Positions 34,772 through 43,099 of a stretch of DNA of 44,873 nucleotides are shown here, one piece after another. Below the pieces are notes generated by a model. That model worked only from the letters and a program-made list of their open reading frames with translations. It did not search any database and was not told where the DNA came from. This DNA comes from Burkholderiales bacterium (lineage in GTDB: Bacteria; Pseudomonadota; Gammaproteobacteria; Burkholderiales; Ga0077523), in contig JALHMS010000032.1 of NCBI GenBank assembly GCA_022843925.1, positions 4,620 to 49,492 of the forward strand, given 5' to 3'. The position numbers and the translations under genes were made by a program. Numbering within the stretch: the stretch's first letter is position 1; each line of letters begins with the position of its first letter.

Positions 34772-36037
34772 TCAACGGAACCCGAGCGTGTCTCGCCAGA
34801 TGTTCGCAGCCCACGCATGGGCGTAGTCGGCCTCGAGCGCAGTGCGCTCGTTCGAGACCCCGAGGGTGCCCTCGACTGTGACGAGTGCGCGCTTCGCGGC
34901 GTCGAACCGGTACACGCCCGCGACGTGCACGGCCTCCGACGAGGAGACGAAGCTGTAGCAGGTGTTGGCGGACACCGGCACGGCGTTGGGCGCCTCTCCG
35001 CGGATCGCCGCGATGATGGCGCTTGCGGCGACCTTCGCCTGGTTGTTGGCGGTGTGCGCGGACTTGGGCGTGGGCGACGCCGACGTGGCGTCTCCGAGGA
35101 CGTGGATGCCCGGCACGACAGTGGACTCGTACGTCTGGAAGTCGACGCCGGCCCAGCGCTGGTCGACGTTCACCACCCCCGCCAGATGCGCGATGCGGCC
35201 GGCGCCATGGGGCGGGATCACGTTGAGCAGATCGGCCTCGACCGTGTCGAAGTCGGTGGTCACGCCACCGCGCTTCGCATCGACCTCCAGCACGGCGGCG
35301 TTGGGCCGGTAGTCGACGATCCCGGGATACAGCTCCGACCACGCCTTCAGGAAGAGTCCCTTCTTGGACACGATGTCGGGGTTGGCATCCAGCACGAGGA
35401 CCTTCGACCTCGGCTTCTCGCGCTTGAAGTACGAGGCGACGAGACTCACGCGCTCGTACGGCCCGGGCGGGCATCGGTACGGCGACTTCGGGATCGACAG
35501 CAGATAGCTGCCGCCGTCGGGCAGCGCTTCGAGCATCGCGCGGAGGCGTACCGTCTGCGGCCCGGCCTTCCAGGCGTGCGGCACCGTCCTCTCGGCGATT
35601 TCGGCGTCGAGACCGGCCACCGTGTCCCACAGAAAATCGATGCCGGGCGACAGCACGAGGCGGTCGTACCGGATGCGCTGGCCGCCCGCGACGATCTCGT
35701 GGCGCTCGTGGTCGATCGCCGTGACCTCCGCCCGCAGGCGGGTCACGCCGAGCTTCTCGAGCGCGGTGTAGGCGAACGTGTTCTCGGCGAGCGTCCGGTC
35801 GCCGCTCAGGATCAGGTTGCTCATCGGGCACGAGACGAACTGCGCCTGACGCTCGACGAGCAGGACATCGATGCCCGGGTCCCACAGGCGAAGATACCGT
35901 GCGACGGTGCAGCCCCCGAAGCCACCGCCCACGACGACCACGACAGGCCGTGCAGCACCGAGCACGGCCGGCGCTCCGGACACGAGGGGCATGCCGGCGA
36001 GCCCGGCCACCGCCTTGACGAACGATCTGCGATCCAT
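34772..36037 (-). CDS. fccB: Flavocytochrome c sulfide dehydrogenase, flavoprotein subunit
   Basis: A 421-residue FAD protein with a Tat-type leader (MDRRSFVKAVAGLAGMPLVSG). The Rossmann motif is VVVVGGGFGGCTVARYL; a second FAD contact is VPGIHVLGDATSASPTPKS. Cysteines match the family's redox centre: SPYRCPPGPYER and ANTCYSFVSSS; another lies in FVSCPMSNLI at the covalent-FAD region. FccB oxidises sulfide in the periplasm and passes electrons to the cytochrome subunit encoded 12 bp upstream. A SoxF-type role is possible. No other sox genes are in view. Confidence 0.93.
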   Translation of the reverse strand: MDRRSFVKAVAGLAGMPLVSGAPAVLGAARPVVVVVGGGFGGCTVARYLRLWDPGIDVLLVERQAQFVSCPMSNLILSGDRTLAENTFAYTALEKLGVTRLRAEVTAIDHERHEIVAGGQRIRYDRLVLSPGIDFLWDTVAGLDAEIAERTVPHAWKAGPQTVRLRAMLEALPDGGSYLLSIPKSPYRCPPGPYERVSLVASYFKREKPRSKVLVLDANPDIVSKKGLFLKAWSELYPGIVDYRPNAAVLEVDAKRGGVTTDFDTVEADLLNVIPPHGAGRIAHLAGVVNVDQRWAGVDFQTYESTVVPGIHVLGDATSASPTPKSAHTANNQAKVAASAIIAAIRGEAPNAVPVSANTCYSFVSSSEAVHVAGVYRFDAAKRALVTVEGTLGVSNERTALEADYAHAWAANIWRDTLGFR

Positions 36038-36049
36038 GATGGCTCCGGC

Positions 36050-36367
36050 TCAGCGGCCTGTGGCGGATTGTCGGGAAAAGAAGTCGGCGATGAGGGCGAA
36101 CTCGTCGTCGGTGTAGCCCTTCGCGTGCTGGTGCATCACGGACGCGGGCCTGGTGCCGTCGCGGAACGCCTTCAGGCTCTCGACGAGCTTCGCGGCGTCC
36201 TGGCCCGCAAGCGCCGCGAACTTGCCGACGCTGCGGCCTTCGGTGCCGTGGCAGGCGGCACAACTGGCCGAGAGGTCACGGGCCACGCGGCCATCCGACC
36301 CGTCGGCCAGAACGGCGCCCGCCGGGGCGATCAGGCAAAAAGCCAGTACGAGGAGTGCAGTCTTCAA
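36050..36367 (-). CDS. fccA: Cytochrome c subunit paired with sulfide dehydrogenase (monoheme)
   Basis: A 105-residue periplasmic cytochrome. Signal peptide KTALLVLAFCLIAPAGAVLA, one haem site CAACHG, and the late motif FALIADFFSRQ. The only sensible start is TTG 36367 with GGAG 10-13 nt upstream; in-frame ATG codons lie far upstream in sequence that is not protein-like. Its size fits monoheme FccA/SoxE-type subunits rather than diheme FccA. It lies 12 bp before fccB and would take electrons from its FAD. Confidence 0.87.
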   Translation of the reverse strand: MKTALLVLAFCLIAPAGAVLADGSDGRVARDLSASCAACHGTEGRSVGKFAALAGQDAAKLVESLKAFRDGTRPASVMHQHAKGYTDDEFALIADFFSRQSATGR

Positions 36368-36514
36368 TCGGAAAGTCTCCGGTGACGGGGGATGGCCCAC
36401 TCGATTCTCGCGACCCGCCGGCCGGGAGGCAAGCTGCCATCGCAAGCGCGCGGTCACCCCCGGCCAACGGCCGCGACCGAAGTGACGGTTCCGGTAGCAG
36501 CGGTCCATGGCGTT

Positions 36515-36668
36515 GCAGGAGGGGCCCGTGGCCCTGTAGGAGGGGCCCATGGCCCTGTAGGAGGGGCCCATGGACCTGTAGGAGGGGCCCATGGCCCCGA
36601 AAGCGGTTGATGCAAGGCAGCGCCTAACCCGGAACCATCCCTTTCGCGGGCATGGCCCGCTCCTACAA
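36515..36668. repeat. REP-like array: four 21-bp units and an inverted partner
   Basis: Four tandem copies of G(T/C)AGGAGGGGCCCATGGCCCT fill 36515-36598 (period 21). Then CGAAAGCGGTTGATGC follows, and an inverted copy (CTTTCGCGGGCATGGCCCGC then TCCTAC) ends at ~36668, so the outer arms pair as a ~26-bp imperfect hairpin. The family is that of 1-346 and 38553-39126. The repeat lies between divergent fccA and the PEP-CTERM gene; the rest of the 443-bp gap (36368-36810) shows no gene. Confidence 0.85.
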
Positions 36669-36810
36669 GGACTGGCCGATCCACCACGGGTGGTGCACCA
36701 CGGGGGTATCGATCGCGTACGCGCCATGTGCCGAACGCATCATCGTCCGATTTGTTCGCGCAATGCTCGGCTCGCATCCTTGCGGGCTTGCTCAACGCGG
36801 AAGCCATCCC

Positions 36811-37722
36811 ATGTCCTTTCGAACGATCTTTCTTGCGCTCGGACTCGTCGCTTCCGGTCCGACCGTTGCCGCGGTGTCGGCTCTCGACCTCGCCGACTAT
36901 CGACACGTGGCGACCTACAGCCTGCCTACGCTCACGGCATCCGAAGCCTCCGCCGTCACCTGGAACTGGGACACCGGCAGCCTGTTCGTGCTCGGCGACG
37001 AGGGGGACTACGTGGTCGAGGTCGACAAACAGGGGCGCCAGCTGAGCGTGATGAATCTCTTCGGCTTCGATGACACGGAAGGCCTGACCTATGTGGGCAA
37101 TGGCCGTTTCGTCATCACGGAGGAGCGTCTGCAGGATGCCTACCTCTTCACGTACCAGGCGGGTTCCGCGATCGGGCGCAGCACCCTCCCCTCGGTGTCG
37201 GTCGGACCGACGGTGGGCAATGTCGGCATCGAGGGCGTCTCCTACGACCCACTCACCGGGCGCTTCCTCATGGTGAAGGAGAAGACGCCCCAGGCCGTGT
37301 ACGACGTCGCGCTCGACTTCGCGACCGGCGCGGCGACGATCACGGAACTGGTCCCGCCCGCGAACCTCTTCGCCACGCTGTTCGGCACGCTGGATCTCTC
37401 CGAGGTCCAGGTGCTCACGACGGTCCCGGCGCTGCGCGGCTCGGCCGACCAGGACAACCTTCTGATCTACAGCCAGGAGTCGGCGAAGCTGCTCGAAGTG
37501 AGCCGCAGCGGTCAGATCCTCGGCCAGTTCGATTTCCGCGGCATCGCCGACGACGCCGAGGGCGTCACGATCGATGCGGACGGCGTCATCTACATCGTCG
37601 GCGAAACCCCGAGCCTCTATGTGCTCGCACCCGTCGCGGCCGTGCCCGAACCCGGCACGTGGGCGTTGCTGCTGGCCGGCCTCGGGCTGGTCGGCGCGGG
37701 CGCACGTCGCCGTGCTTCCTGA
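36811..37722 (+). CDS. SdiA-regulated-domain PEP-CTERM protein
   Basis: A 303-residue exported protein. Signal peptide (IFLALGLVASGPTVAA), then a beta-propeller-like region of the SdiA-regulated family: SAVTWNWDTGSLFVLGDEGD, GFDDTEGLTYVGNGRFVITE, VGIEGVSYDPLTGRFLMVKE and ADDAEGVTIDADGVIYIVGE. The C-terminus is a PEP-CTERM sorting signal: VPEPGTWALLLAGLGLVG followed by ARRR. It is thus processed by an exosortase and likely exported to the surface with exopolysaccharide. No exosortase gene is in the window. ATG 36811 with GGAAG upstream. Confidence 0.9.
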   Translation: MSFRTIFLALGLVASGPTVAAVSALDLADYRHVATYSLPTLTASEASAVTWNWDTGSLFVLGDEGDYVVEVDKQGRQLSVMNLFGFDDTEGLTYVGNGRFVITEERLQDAYLFTYQAGSAIGRSTLPSVSVGPTVGNVGIEGVSYDPLTGRFLMVKEKTPQAVYDVALDFATGAATITELVPPANLFATLFGTLDLSEVQVLTTVPALRGSADQDNLLIYSQESAKLLEVSRSGQILGQFDFRGIADDAEGVTIDADGVIYIVGETPSLYVLAPVAAVPEPGTWALLLAGLGLVGAGARRRAS

Positions 37723-37758
37723 CCTGTGCAGTTCGATTCCAAAAAGGAGACCCACACC

Positions 37759-38406
37759 ATGAACAAACTTCTCGCAGCACTGCTCGTCGCCGGCTTCGCC
37801 TCGCAGGCGCAGGCCGAAGTCCGCATCACCGAATGGATGTACTCCGGTGGCAGCGGCGAGTTCATCGAGTTCACGAACCTCGGCGCCACGGCAGTGAACT
37901 TCGCCGGCTGGAGCTACGACGACGACAGCCGCACGCCCGGCGTCTTTAACCTGTCCGGCTTCGGCATGGTCGCGAGCGGCGAGTCGGTCGTCATCACCGA
38001 GACGAGCGCCGACACGTTCCGCCTCGACTGGGGTCTGGCCGCCACGGTGAAGGTGCTCGGCGGCTACACCAACAACATCGGGCGCGCCGACGAACTGAAC
38101 CTGTTCGACGGCACGGGTGCGCTCGTCGATCGTCTGACCTACGGCGACAACACCGCTGCCGGCGGCCCGCGTACCCAGAACGTCAGCGGCCGCGCGATGT
38201 CCGTCGCCGCGCTGGGTGCCAACGATGCGAAGCAATGGGTCCTGTCGTCGGTCGGCGATGTCGAGGGGTCCTATGCCTCCCTGAGCGCCGCGGTCGGCAG
38301 CCCGGGCACGACGGCCTTCGCCGCAGCGGTACCGGAACCCGAGACCTACGCGATGCTGCTCGCCGGTCTCGGCCTCATCGGTTTCATGGCGCGTCGCCGC
38401 GCCTGA
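37759..38406 (+). CDS. PEP-CTERM protein with a lamin-tail-like domain
   Basis: A 215-residue exported protein. Signal peptide MNKLLAALLVAGFASQAQA; then a lamin-tail-like (LTD) beta-sandwich, ITEWMYSGGSGEFIEFTNLG, NFAGWSYDDDSRTP and GESVVITETSADTF; the C-terminal sorting signal VPEPETYAMLLAGLGLIG is followed by a basic end. AAAGGAGA lies 8 nt before ATG 37759. It follows the previous PEP-CTERM gene by 36 bp, so both probably share a transcript and an exosortase. The role at the cell surface is unknown. Confidence 0.9.
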   Translation: MNKLLAALLVAGFASQAQAEVRITEWMYSGGSGEFIEFTNLGATAVNFAGWSYDDDSRTPGVFNLSGFGMVASGESVVITETSADTFRLDWGLAATVKVLGGYTNNIGRADELNLFDGTGALVDRLTYGDNTAAGGPRTQNVSGRAMSVAALGANDAKQWVLSSVGDVEGSYASLSAAVGSPGTTAFAAAVPEPETYAMLLAGLGLIGFMARRRA

Positions 38407-38552
38407 CTGCAGGTAAACATCGCAGGTCGGGCGGCGAGCTCGTCTGACCTGCGGTCGACGCGCCTCGACGGCATCTGCCGCTTTCGGGGCCATGTGTTCC
38501 TCGAACAGGGGCAGTGGATCCACGACTCACAGCAGGATCAAGCCACGCTTTT

Positions 38553-39126
38553 GTAGGAGCGGGCCATGCCCGCCTCTCGGGCCGGTGGCCCGCGGCGGGG
38601 GGCCCGCAGGAAGTACCAACAAGGGGTGGACCCCTTGTATATCCCCCGGGTGGATGCGCCACCCGCCTCGGGAATGGGCCGAGCTTTTGTAGGAGCGGGC
38701 CATGCCCGCCTCTCGGGCCGGTGGCCCGCGGCGGGGGGCCCGCAGGGAGTACCAACAAGGGGTGGACCCCTTGTATATCCCCCGGGTGGATACGCCACCC
38801 ATTTCGGAAATGGGCCAAGCTTTTGTAGGAGCGGGCCATGCCCGCCTCTCGGGCCGGTGGCCCGCGGCGGGGGGCCCGCAGGGTGTACGAACAAGGGGAG
38901 GACCCCTTGTATATCCCCCGGGTGGATACGCCACCCATTTCGGGAATGGGCCAAGCTTTTGTAGGAGCGGGCCATGCCTGCCTCTCGGGCCGGTGGCCCG
39001 CGGCGGGGGGCCCGCAGGGAGTACCAACAAGGGGTGGACCCCTTGTACATCCCCCGGGTGGATACGCCACCCATTTCGGAAATGGGCCAAGCTTTTGTAG
39101 GAGCGGGCCATGGGCCCCTCCTACCA
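38553..39126. repeat. Tandem array of four 136-bp repeats with hairpin modules
   Basis: Copies start at 38553, 38689, 38825 and 38961, with a partial fifth at 39097 that ends as a short hairpin (GTAGGAG ... CTCCTAC). Each has GTAGGAGCGGGCCATGCCCG, a GC-rich palindrome, then the hairpin ACAAGGGG/CCCCTTGT with loop TGGA or AGGA, TATATCCCCCGGGTGGAT and GCGCCACCC or ACGCCACCC. The copies differ at only a few positions. Because 136 is not a multiple of three, long open frames appear in all frames on both strands (MPASRAGG..., VGAGHARLSG...), which are not genes. The array fills the gap between the convergent PEP-CTERM and amidase genes; a further family fragment is near 38480. Nothing else is seen from 38407 to 39161. 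Confidence 0.93.
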
Positions 39127-39161
39127 GGCCACGCCCTCACCTACACGGACATCGACCGGTC

Positions 39162-40571
39162 CTACGACACCATCGGCGGCAGCGGCGGCCTGCGGAACGG
39201 ATGTACCCGCTCGTACGCGCGCGCCGCGCGCAGCACAATCTGCTCCGCGAATCGCGGCCCCACGACCTGCATCGCCACCGGCAGACCGTTCGAAGCAAAG
39301 CCGCAGGGGACGGTCGCGGCGGGTTGCTGGGTGAGGTTGAACGGGTAGGTGAACGGCGACCATTCCCACCAGCGCTTCAGATCGCTGTTCGGCGGCACCT
39401 CGTGGTTCACCTCGAATGCCGTCGTCGCGAGCTGCGGGGTGATGAGCAGGTCGTACGTCTGGTGGAGCGCGTTCATCCGCCGCGCCAGAACCTCGCGGGC
39501 GCGCTCGACGGCGCGGTACTCCAGAGCCGACATCTCGAAGCCCGGGGCCGCCAACGCATTGATCGGCGGATCGAGCAGGCCGCGCTGCGCCTGCGACATC
39601 GGTTCGAGCGCGATCGCGAGCGCCACGGCCCAGAGCGGTTGCATGATCGAGATCGGATCCTCGAGCGTGAGGTCGACCTCCTCGACGATCGCGCCCTGGT
39701 CGGCGAGCACACCGACGGCGCGTTCCACCAGCGCGGCCACTTCGGCGTCGACGCGTGCGTAGCCGAGCGTGCGGCTGTATGCGATGCGCAGCCCTGCGAC
39801 CCCATCGTCGAGACCCTTGCGGTAGTCGATGCCCTGGAGCGGCACGGCGTAGAAGTCGCGCGGGTCGGGTTGGGCGATCACGGTGAGCATCAAGGCGGCG
39901 TCCTCCACCGTTCGGGAGATCGGACCCTGATGCCAGAGCGTGAGCGGCGGCGGATGCGGATGCACGGGCACGAGTCCGAAGGTGGGCTTGAAGCCGAACA
40001 TGCCGCAGAAGCCGGCGGGAATTCGGATGGAACCGCCGCCGTCGGTGGCCACGTGCATCACGCCGAGCCCGAAGGCCGCCGCGACCGCAGCACCGCCGCT
40101 GCTGCCGCCCGGTGTCATGCGCGCATTCCAGGGGTTCGACGTCACGCCGGTGAGCGGACTGTCGGTGACGCCCTTCCAGCCGAACTCGGGCGTGGTGGTC
40201 TTGCCGAGGAACACGGCGCCGTGTTCGCGCATGCGCGCGACGGAGGCGCTGTCGTCCGCCCAGGGCTGATCGGGGTTGACGGTACGCGAGCCGCGCCGCG
40301 TGGGCCAGCCCCTGCACAGCAGGAGATCCTTGACGGTGGTGGGCAGGCCATCGACAAGACCGAGCGGTTCGCCGCGCGTCCAGCGCTTCTCGGATTCGTA
40401 CGCCGCCTCGAGGGCAACCTCGGCGTCGAGCACGACGAACGGATTGTGGATGGGCTGGATCTTGGCAGCACGGTCGAGCGCCGCTTGCGCGACTTCCACG
40501 GGCGACAACTGCCTGGATCGGTAACCCGCCGTCAGCTCCGCAGCCGACAGCGAGAGGATGTCTTGGGACAT
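39162..40571 (-). CDS. Amidase signature family amidase
   Basis: A 469-residue amidase. The Ser-cisSer-Lys triad is visible: Lys in GLPTTVKDLLLC, cis-Ser in MTPGGSSGGAAVA, nucleophile Ser in ATDGGGSIRIPAGFCG. The family hydrolyses amides or lactams in the cytoplasm; substrate not predictable from sequence. It starts 65 bp after the molybdenum hydroxylase large subunit and is probably the last gene of that operon, which suggests hydrolysis of an amide made or exposed by hydroxylation. Its 3' end abuts the repeat array. Confidence 0.94.
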   Translation of the reverse strand: MSQDILSLSAAELTAGYRSRQLSPVEVAQAALDRAAKIQPIHNPFVVLDAEVALEAAYESEKRWTRGEPLGLVDGLPTTVKDLLLCRGWPTRRGSRTVNPDQPWADDSASVARMREHGAVFLGKTTTPEFGWKGVTDSPLTGVTSNPWNARMTPGGSSGGAAVAAAFGLGVMHVATDGGGSIRIPAGFCGMFGFKPTFGLVPVHPHPPPLTLWHQGPISRTVEDAALMLTVIAQPDPRDFYAVPLQGIDYRKGLDDGVAGLRIAYSRTLGYARVDAEVAALVERAVGVLADQGAIVEEVDLTLEDPISIMQPLWAVALAIALEPMSQAQRGLLDPPINALAAPGFEMSALEYRAVERAREVLARRMNALHQTYDLLITPQLATTAFEVNHEVPPNSDLKRWWEWSPFTYPFNLTQQPAATVPCGFASNGLPVAMQVVGPRFAEQIVLRAARAYERVHPFRRPPLPPMVS

Positions 40572-40636
40572 GAGGGGTCCGTGAACTGGGGGAGAAAGGC
40601 CGGAGGCGGCGGACCGCCCCCGACCCGAGGGCTACG

Positions 40637-43099
40637 TCAGGCCTTGGCCGCCTTCAGCGCTTCGAGCACCGCCTCCGGCGTGATCGGCATGTGCCGCACG
40701 CGCGCACCGCACGCGGCGAAGATGGCGTTCGCCACCGCCGGCGCCACGATGGTCGACGCGGGTTCGCCGACCCCCATCGGATGCCGACCCGACTGGATCA
40801 GCTCGATGTCGAACTCCGGCACATCCACCTGCCGGACCGGCTTGTACTCGTGGAAGTTGGACTGCGTCAACAGGCCGTTCTCGAAGTCGAGCCGCTCGGA
40901 CAACACCTGACCCGCACCCCAGAGCGCGGAGCCCATGATCTGGGCCTTCACGTTCTCGGGGTTGATCGCGATGCCCATGTCCATCGCGATGGTCAGCTTG
41001 TTGATCTTGTACACGCCGGTCGTGGTGTCGACCGTGACTTCGGCCACCCCCGCGACCCACGTCGGGCTCTGCCGCTCTTCCGCCGACGAGACCGCGAGGC
41101 CCATGCCGGTGCCCTTCGGCAACTTCTTGGAACCCCAGCCGGCCTTGCCCGCCGCGACGCGCAGGCAGTTGGCGAGCCGGAGCGCGCCGCCCACCGTGCC
41201 GGATTCGTATTCGGGCCAGGACTTGTCGGTCGGCCAGGGCAGCGAGATCCAGATCTGGTCGAGGTAGTAGTCCGACGGCGTCCCGGGCGCGTAACCCGTG
41301 TTCGGAATGCCGCGATTGCCGCCCTTGCCGTTCAACATCGAGAGCCGGAACTCGAGCGGATCGCGACCCGCCGCGTGCGCCGCTTCGTCCATGAACGACT
41401 CGACCACGAACATGTTGTACGAGTTGGACACGGTGCGCAGCGCGCTCGCCTGGATCGCCCAAGTGGTGCGGTCGCTGTTCCACGCCCGGACGCGATGGTT
41501 CGGCACGTGGTACCAGTGATCGCTGCCGCCCACGGACCACTGGTCGATGTCCTGCTTCTTGTCGTCCCAGGAATCGAGCTGCAGCCAGTCGGTGCCGTTG
41601 TTGAACTTCTTGCCCACGGCGAAGCGCGGACCCATCCAGCCGCTCACCATGTCGTGGCTCATCGCCGTCAGCTTGCCGTCCTCGATGCCGGCCTTCAGGC
41701 GGTGCAGCGTCGGCGTGCGCGGATGCGAGATGGCGAACTGCGACTCGCGCGACTGGATGAACTTCACCGGGCGCCCAAGCTCGTGCGCGCAGTAGGCCGC
41801 GGCCAGCACGTCGTCGTAGTCCTGCTTGCCGCCGAAGCCACCGCCCACGAGGTACTGATGCACGAAGACCGACAGCTCCTCCTGCTTCCTGCCGGTGACC
41901 ATCGAGAGGTACGCGGTCAGCGTCATGCGGGCGAACGAGGTGCTCTGGGTGCCCACGTGCACGTGCCAGCTGCCGTCGGCGGCCTGCATCACCGTGCAGT
42001 TGATGGGTTCCATGAACGCGTGACAGATCATGTCGCTCGAGTACTCGACGTCGAGCGTCTTGTCGGCGCCGGTCATGGACCCTTCGACATCACCTTCGAG
42101 CACCCAGTTGGCCGCCTCTTCGGGCTTGTCCAGCAGCTCCGCGAACTCCGCCTTGATGTCCGCGAGGCTGAGGTTGCCGTACGGACCCGGGTCGGTCTCG
42201 ATAATCAGTGCCTTCGAGGCCGCGAGCGCGGCGGGATACGTCTCGGCGAGCGCCACGACCCAGCCCATGCACTTGTTCATGTGATCGGCGATCACCACGG
42301 ACTTCAGATAGCCCGGGATGCTCTTCGCCGCGCTGTCGTCGACCGAAAGCACCTTCGACATGTGACGGGTGCGCGGAATCGCGAGCGCGCCGTACGCCAT
42401 GTTCGGCAGGAAGACGTCCATCGCGTACTTGGCGGAGCCGTTGGTCTTGGCGGGGATGTCGAGCGCCGGGACCGACTTGCCGATGATCTTGTACTCGCTG
42501 CGGGCCTTCAGCTTCACGGCCTTGAAATCGTTGGGGTACGAGAACGACTTCTCGAGCTTCACCTTCTGGAGGATGTCGCCGTAGCCGACCGAGCGCTTCG
42601 ACGCCTTGTCGATCACGCGGCCCGCCGAGGCGTGGCAGTTGGCGAGCTTGGCACCGAGCAGCTTCGCACCCGCTTCGACGAGCACCATGCGACCGAGCGC
42701 ACCGGCGCGCGACAGACGGTCGAACTCGGTGGTCACGCTGCCGCTGTTCACGGTGTACGCGAGCCCGTAGATGCCGAAGTTCTCGTTGCTCTCCAGCGGC
42801 ATGTCGAGACGGACCTTCTCCCATGGCACTTCGAGTTCTTCGGCGATGATCTGCGCGAAGGCGGTGCCGATGTGCTGGCCCATCTCGGCCTTCACGATGT
42901 GCATCGTCGTGACGCCGTCGGGCGTGATCGTGAACCAGATCGACGGCGTGTAGGCCGGCGTCGCGGAGATCGCGGCCTCGGCGTCGCTGCCGCCGAGTGC
43001 GGGGGGCAGCGCGATGCTTAGGAATCCGGCTCCGGCCATCGTGGTGGAGCGGACGAGGAAACTGCGGCGGCCGGCGTTCGGCAGGAGTTCGTCAGGCAT
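40637..43099 (-). CDS. Molybdenum hydroxylase large subunit (isoquinoline 1-oxidoreductase beta-like)
   Basis: An 820-residue xanthine-oxidase-family molybdopterin subunit. A Tat leader (NAGRRSFLVRSTTMAGAGFL) is typical of the IorB/aldehyde dehydrogenase type. Mo-cofactor motifs: VGGGFGGKQDYDDV, GTQSTSFARMTL and near the end MGVGEPASTIVAPAVANAI, with the catalytic Glu in GVGE. It pairs with the 2Fe-2S subunit whose stop overlaps its start by 8 bp. No FAD subunit is present, as expected for Ior-type enzymes that pass electrons to cytochromes or quinones. Substrate unknown: isoquinoline, other N-heterocycles or aldehydes are all possible. Confidence 0.93.
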   Translation of the reverse strand: MPDELLPNAGRRSFLVRSTTMAGAGFLSIALPPALGGSDAEAAISATPAYTPSIWFTITPDGVTTMHIVKAEMGQHIGTAFAQIIAEELEVPWEKVRLDMPLESNENFGIYGLAYTVNSGSVTTEFDRLSRAGALGRMVLVEAGAKLLGAKLANCHASAGRVIDKASKRSVGYGDILQKVKLEKSFSYPNDFKAVKLKARSEYKIIGKSVPALDIPAKTNGSAKYAMDVFLPNMAYGALAIPRTRHMSKVLSVDDSAAKSIPGYLKSVVIADHMNKCMGWVVALAETYPAALAASKALIIETDPGPYGNLSLADIKAEFAELLDKPEEAANWVLEGDVEGSMTGADKTLDVEYSSDMICHAFMEPINCTVMQAADGSWHVHVGTQSTSFARMTLTAYLSMVTGRKQEELSVFVHQYLVGGGFGGKQDYDDVLAAAYCAHELGRPVKFIQSRESQFAISHPRTPTLHRLKAGIEDGKLTAMSHDMVSGWMGPRFAVGKKFNNGTDWLQLDSWDDKKQDIDQWSVGGSDHWYHVPNHRVRAWNSDRTTWAIQASALRTVSNSYNMFVVESFMDEAAHAAGRDPLEFRLSMLNGKGGNRGIPNTGYAPGTPSDYYLDQIWISLPWPTDKSWPEYESGTVGGALRLANCLRVAAGKAGWGSKKLPKGTGMGLAVSSAEERQSPTWVAGVAEVTVDTTTGVYKINKLTIAMDMGIAINPENVKAQIMGSALWGAGQVLSERLDFENGLLTQSNFHEYKPVRQVDVPEFDIELIQSGRHPMGVGEPASTIVAPAVANAIFAACGARVRHMPITPEAVLEALKAAKA

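Noticed and set aside
36454-38523. 689-codon minus-strand frame across both PEP-CTERM genes
   Set aside because: It runs through REP repeats and is antisense to two genes with signal peptides and sorting signals.
38553-39126. CRISPR array
   Set aside because: The units are 136 bp, directly adjacent and nearly identical throughout, with no unique spacers and no cas genes.
38838-40910. 690-codon plus-strand frame from the repeat array into the amidase region
   Set aside because: It starts inside the 136-bp repeats and continues antisense to the amidase.
40691-43021. 776-codon open frame antisense to the Mo hydroxylase large subunit
   Set aside because: Composition of a reverse-frame shadow (Arg/His/Val/Asp-rich), no motif; the large subunit is intact on the other strand.
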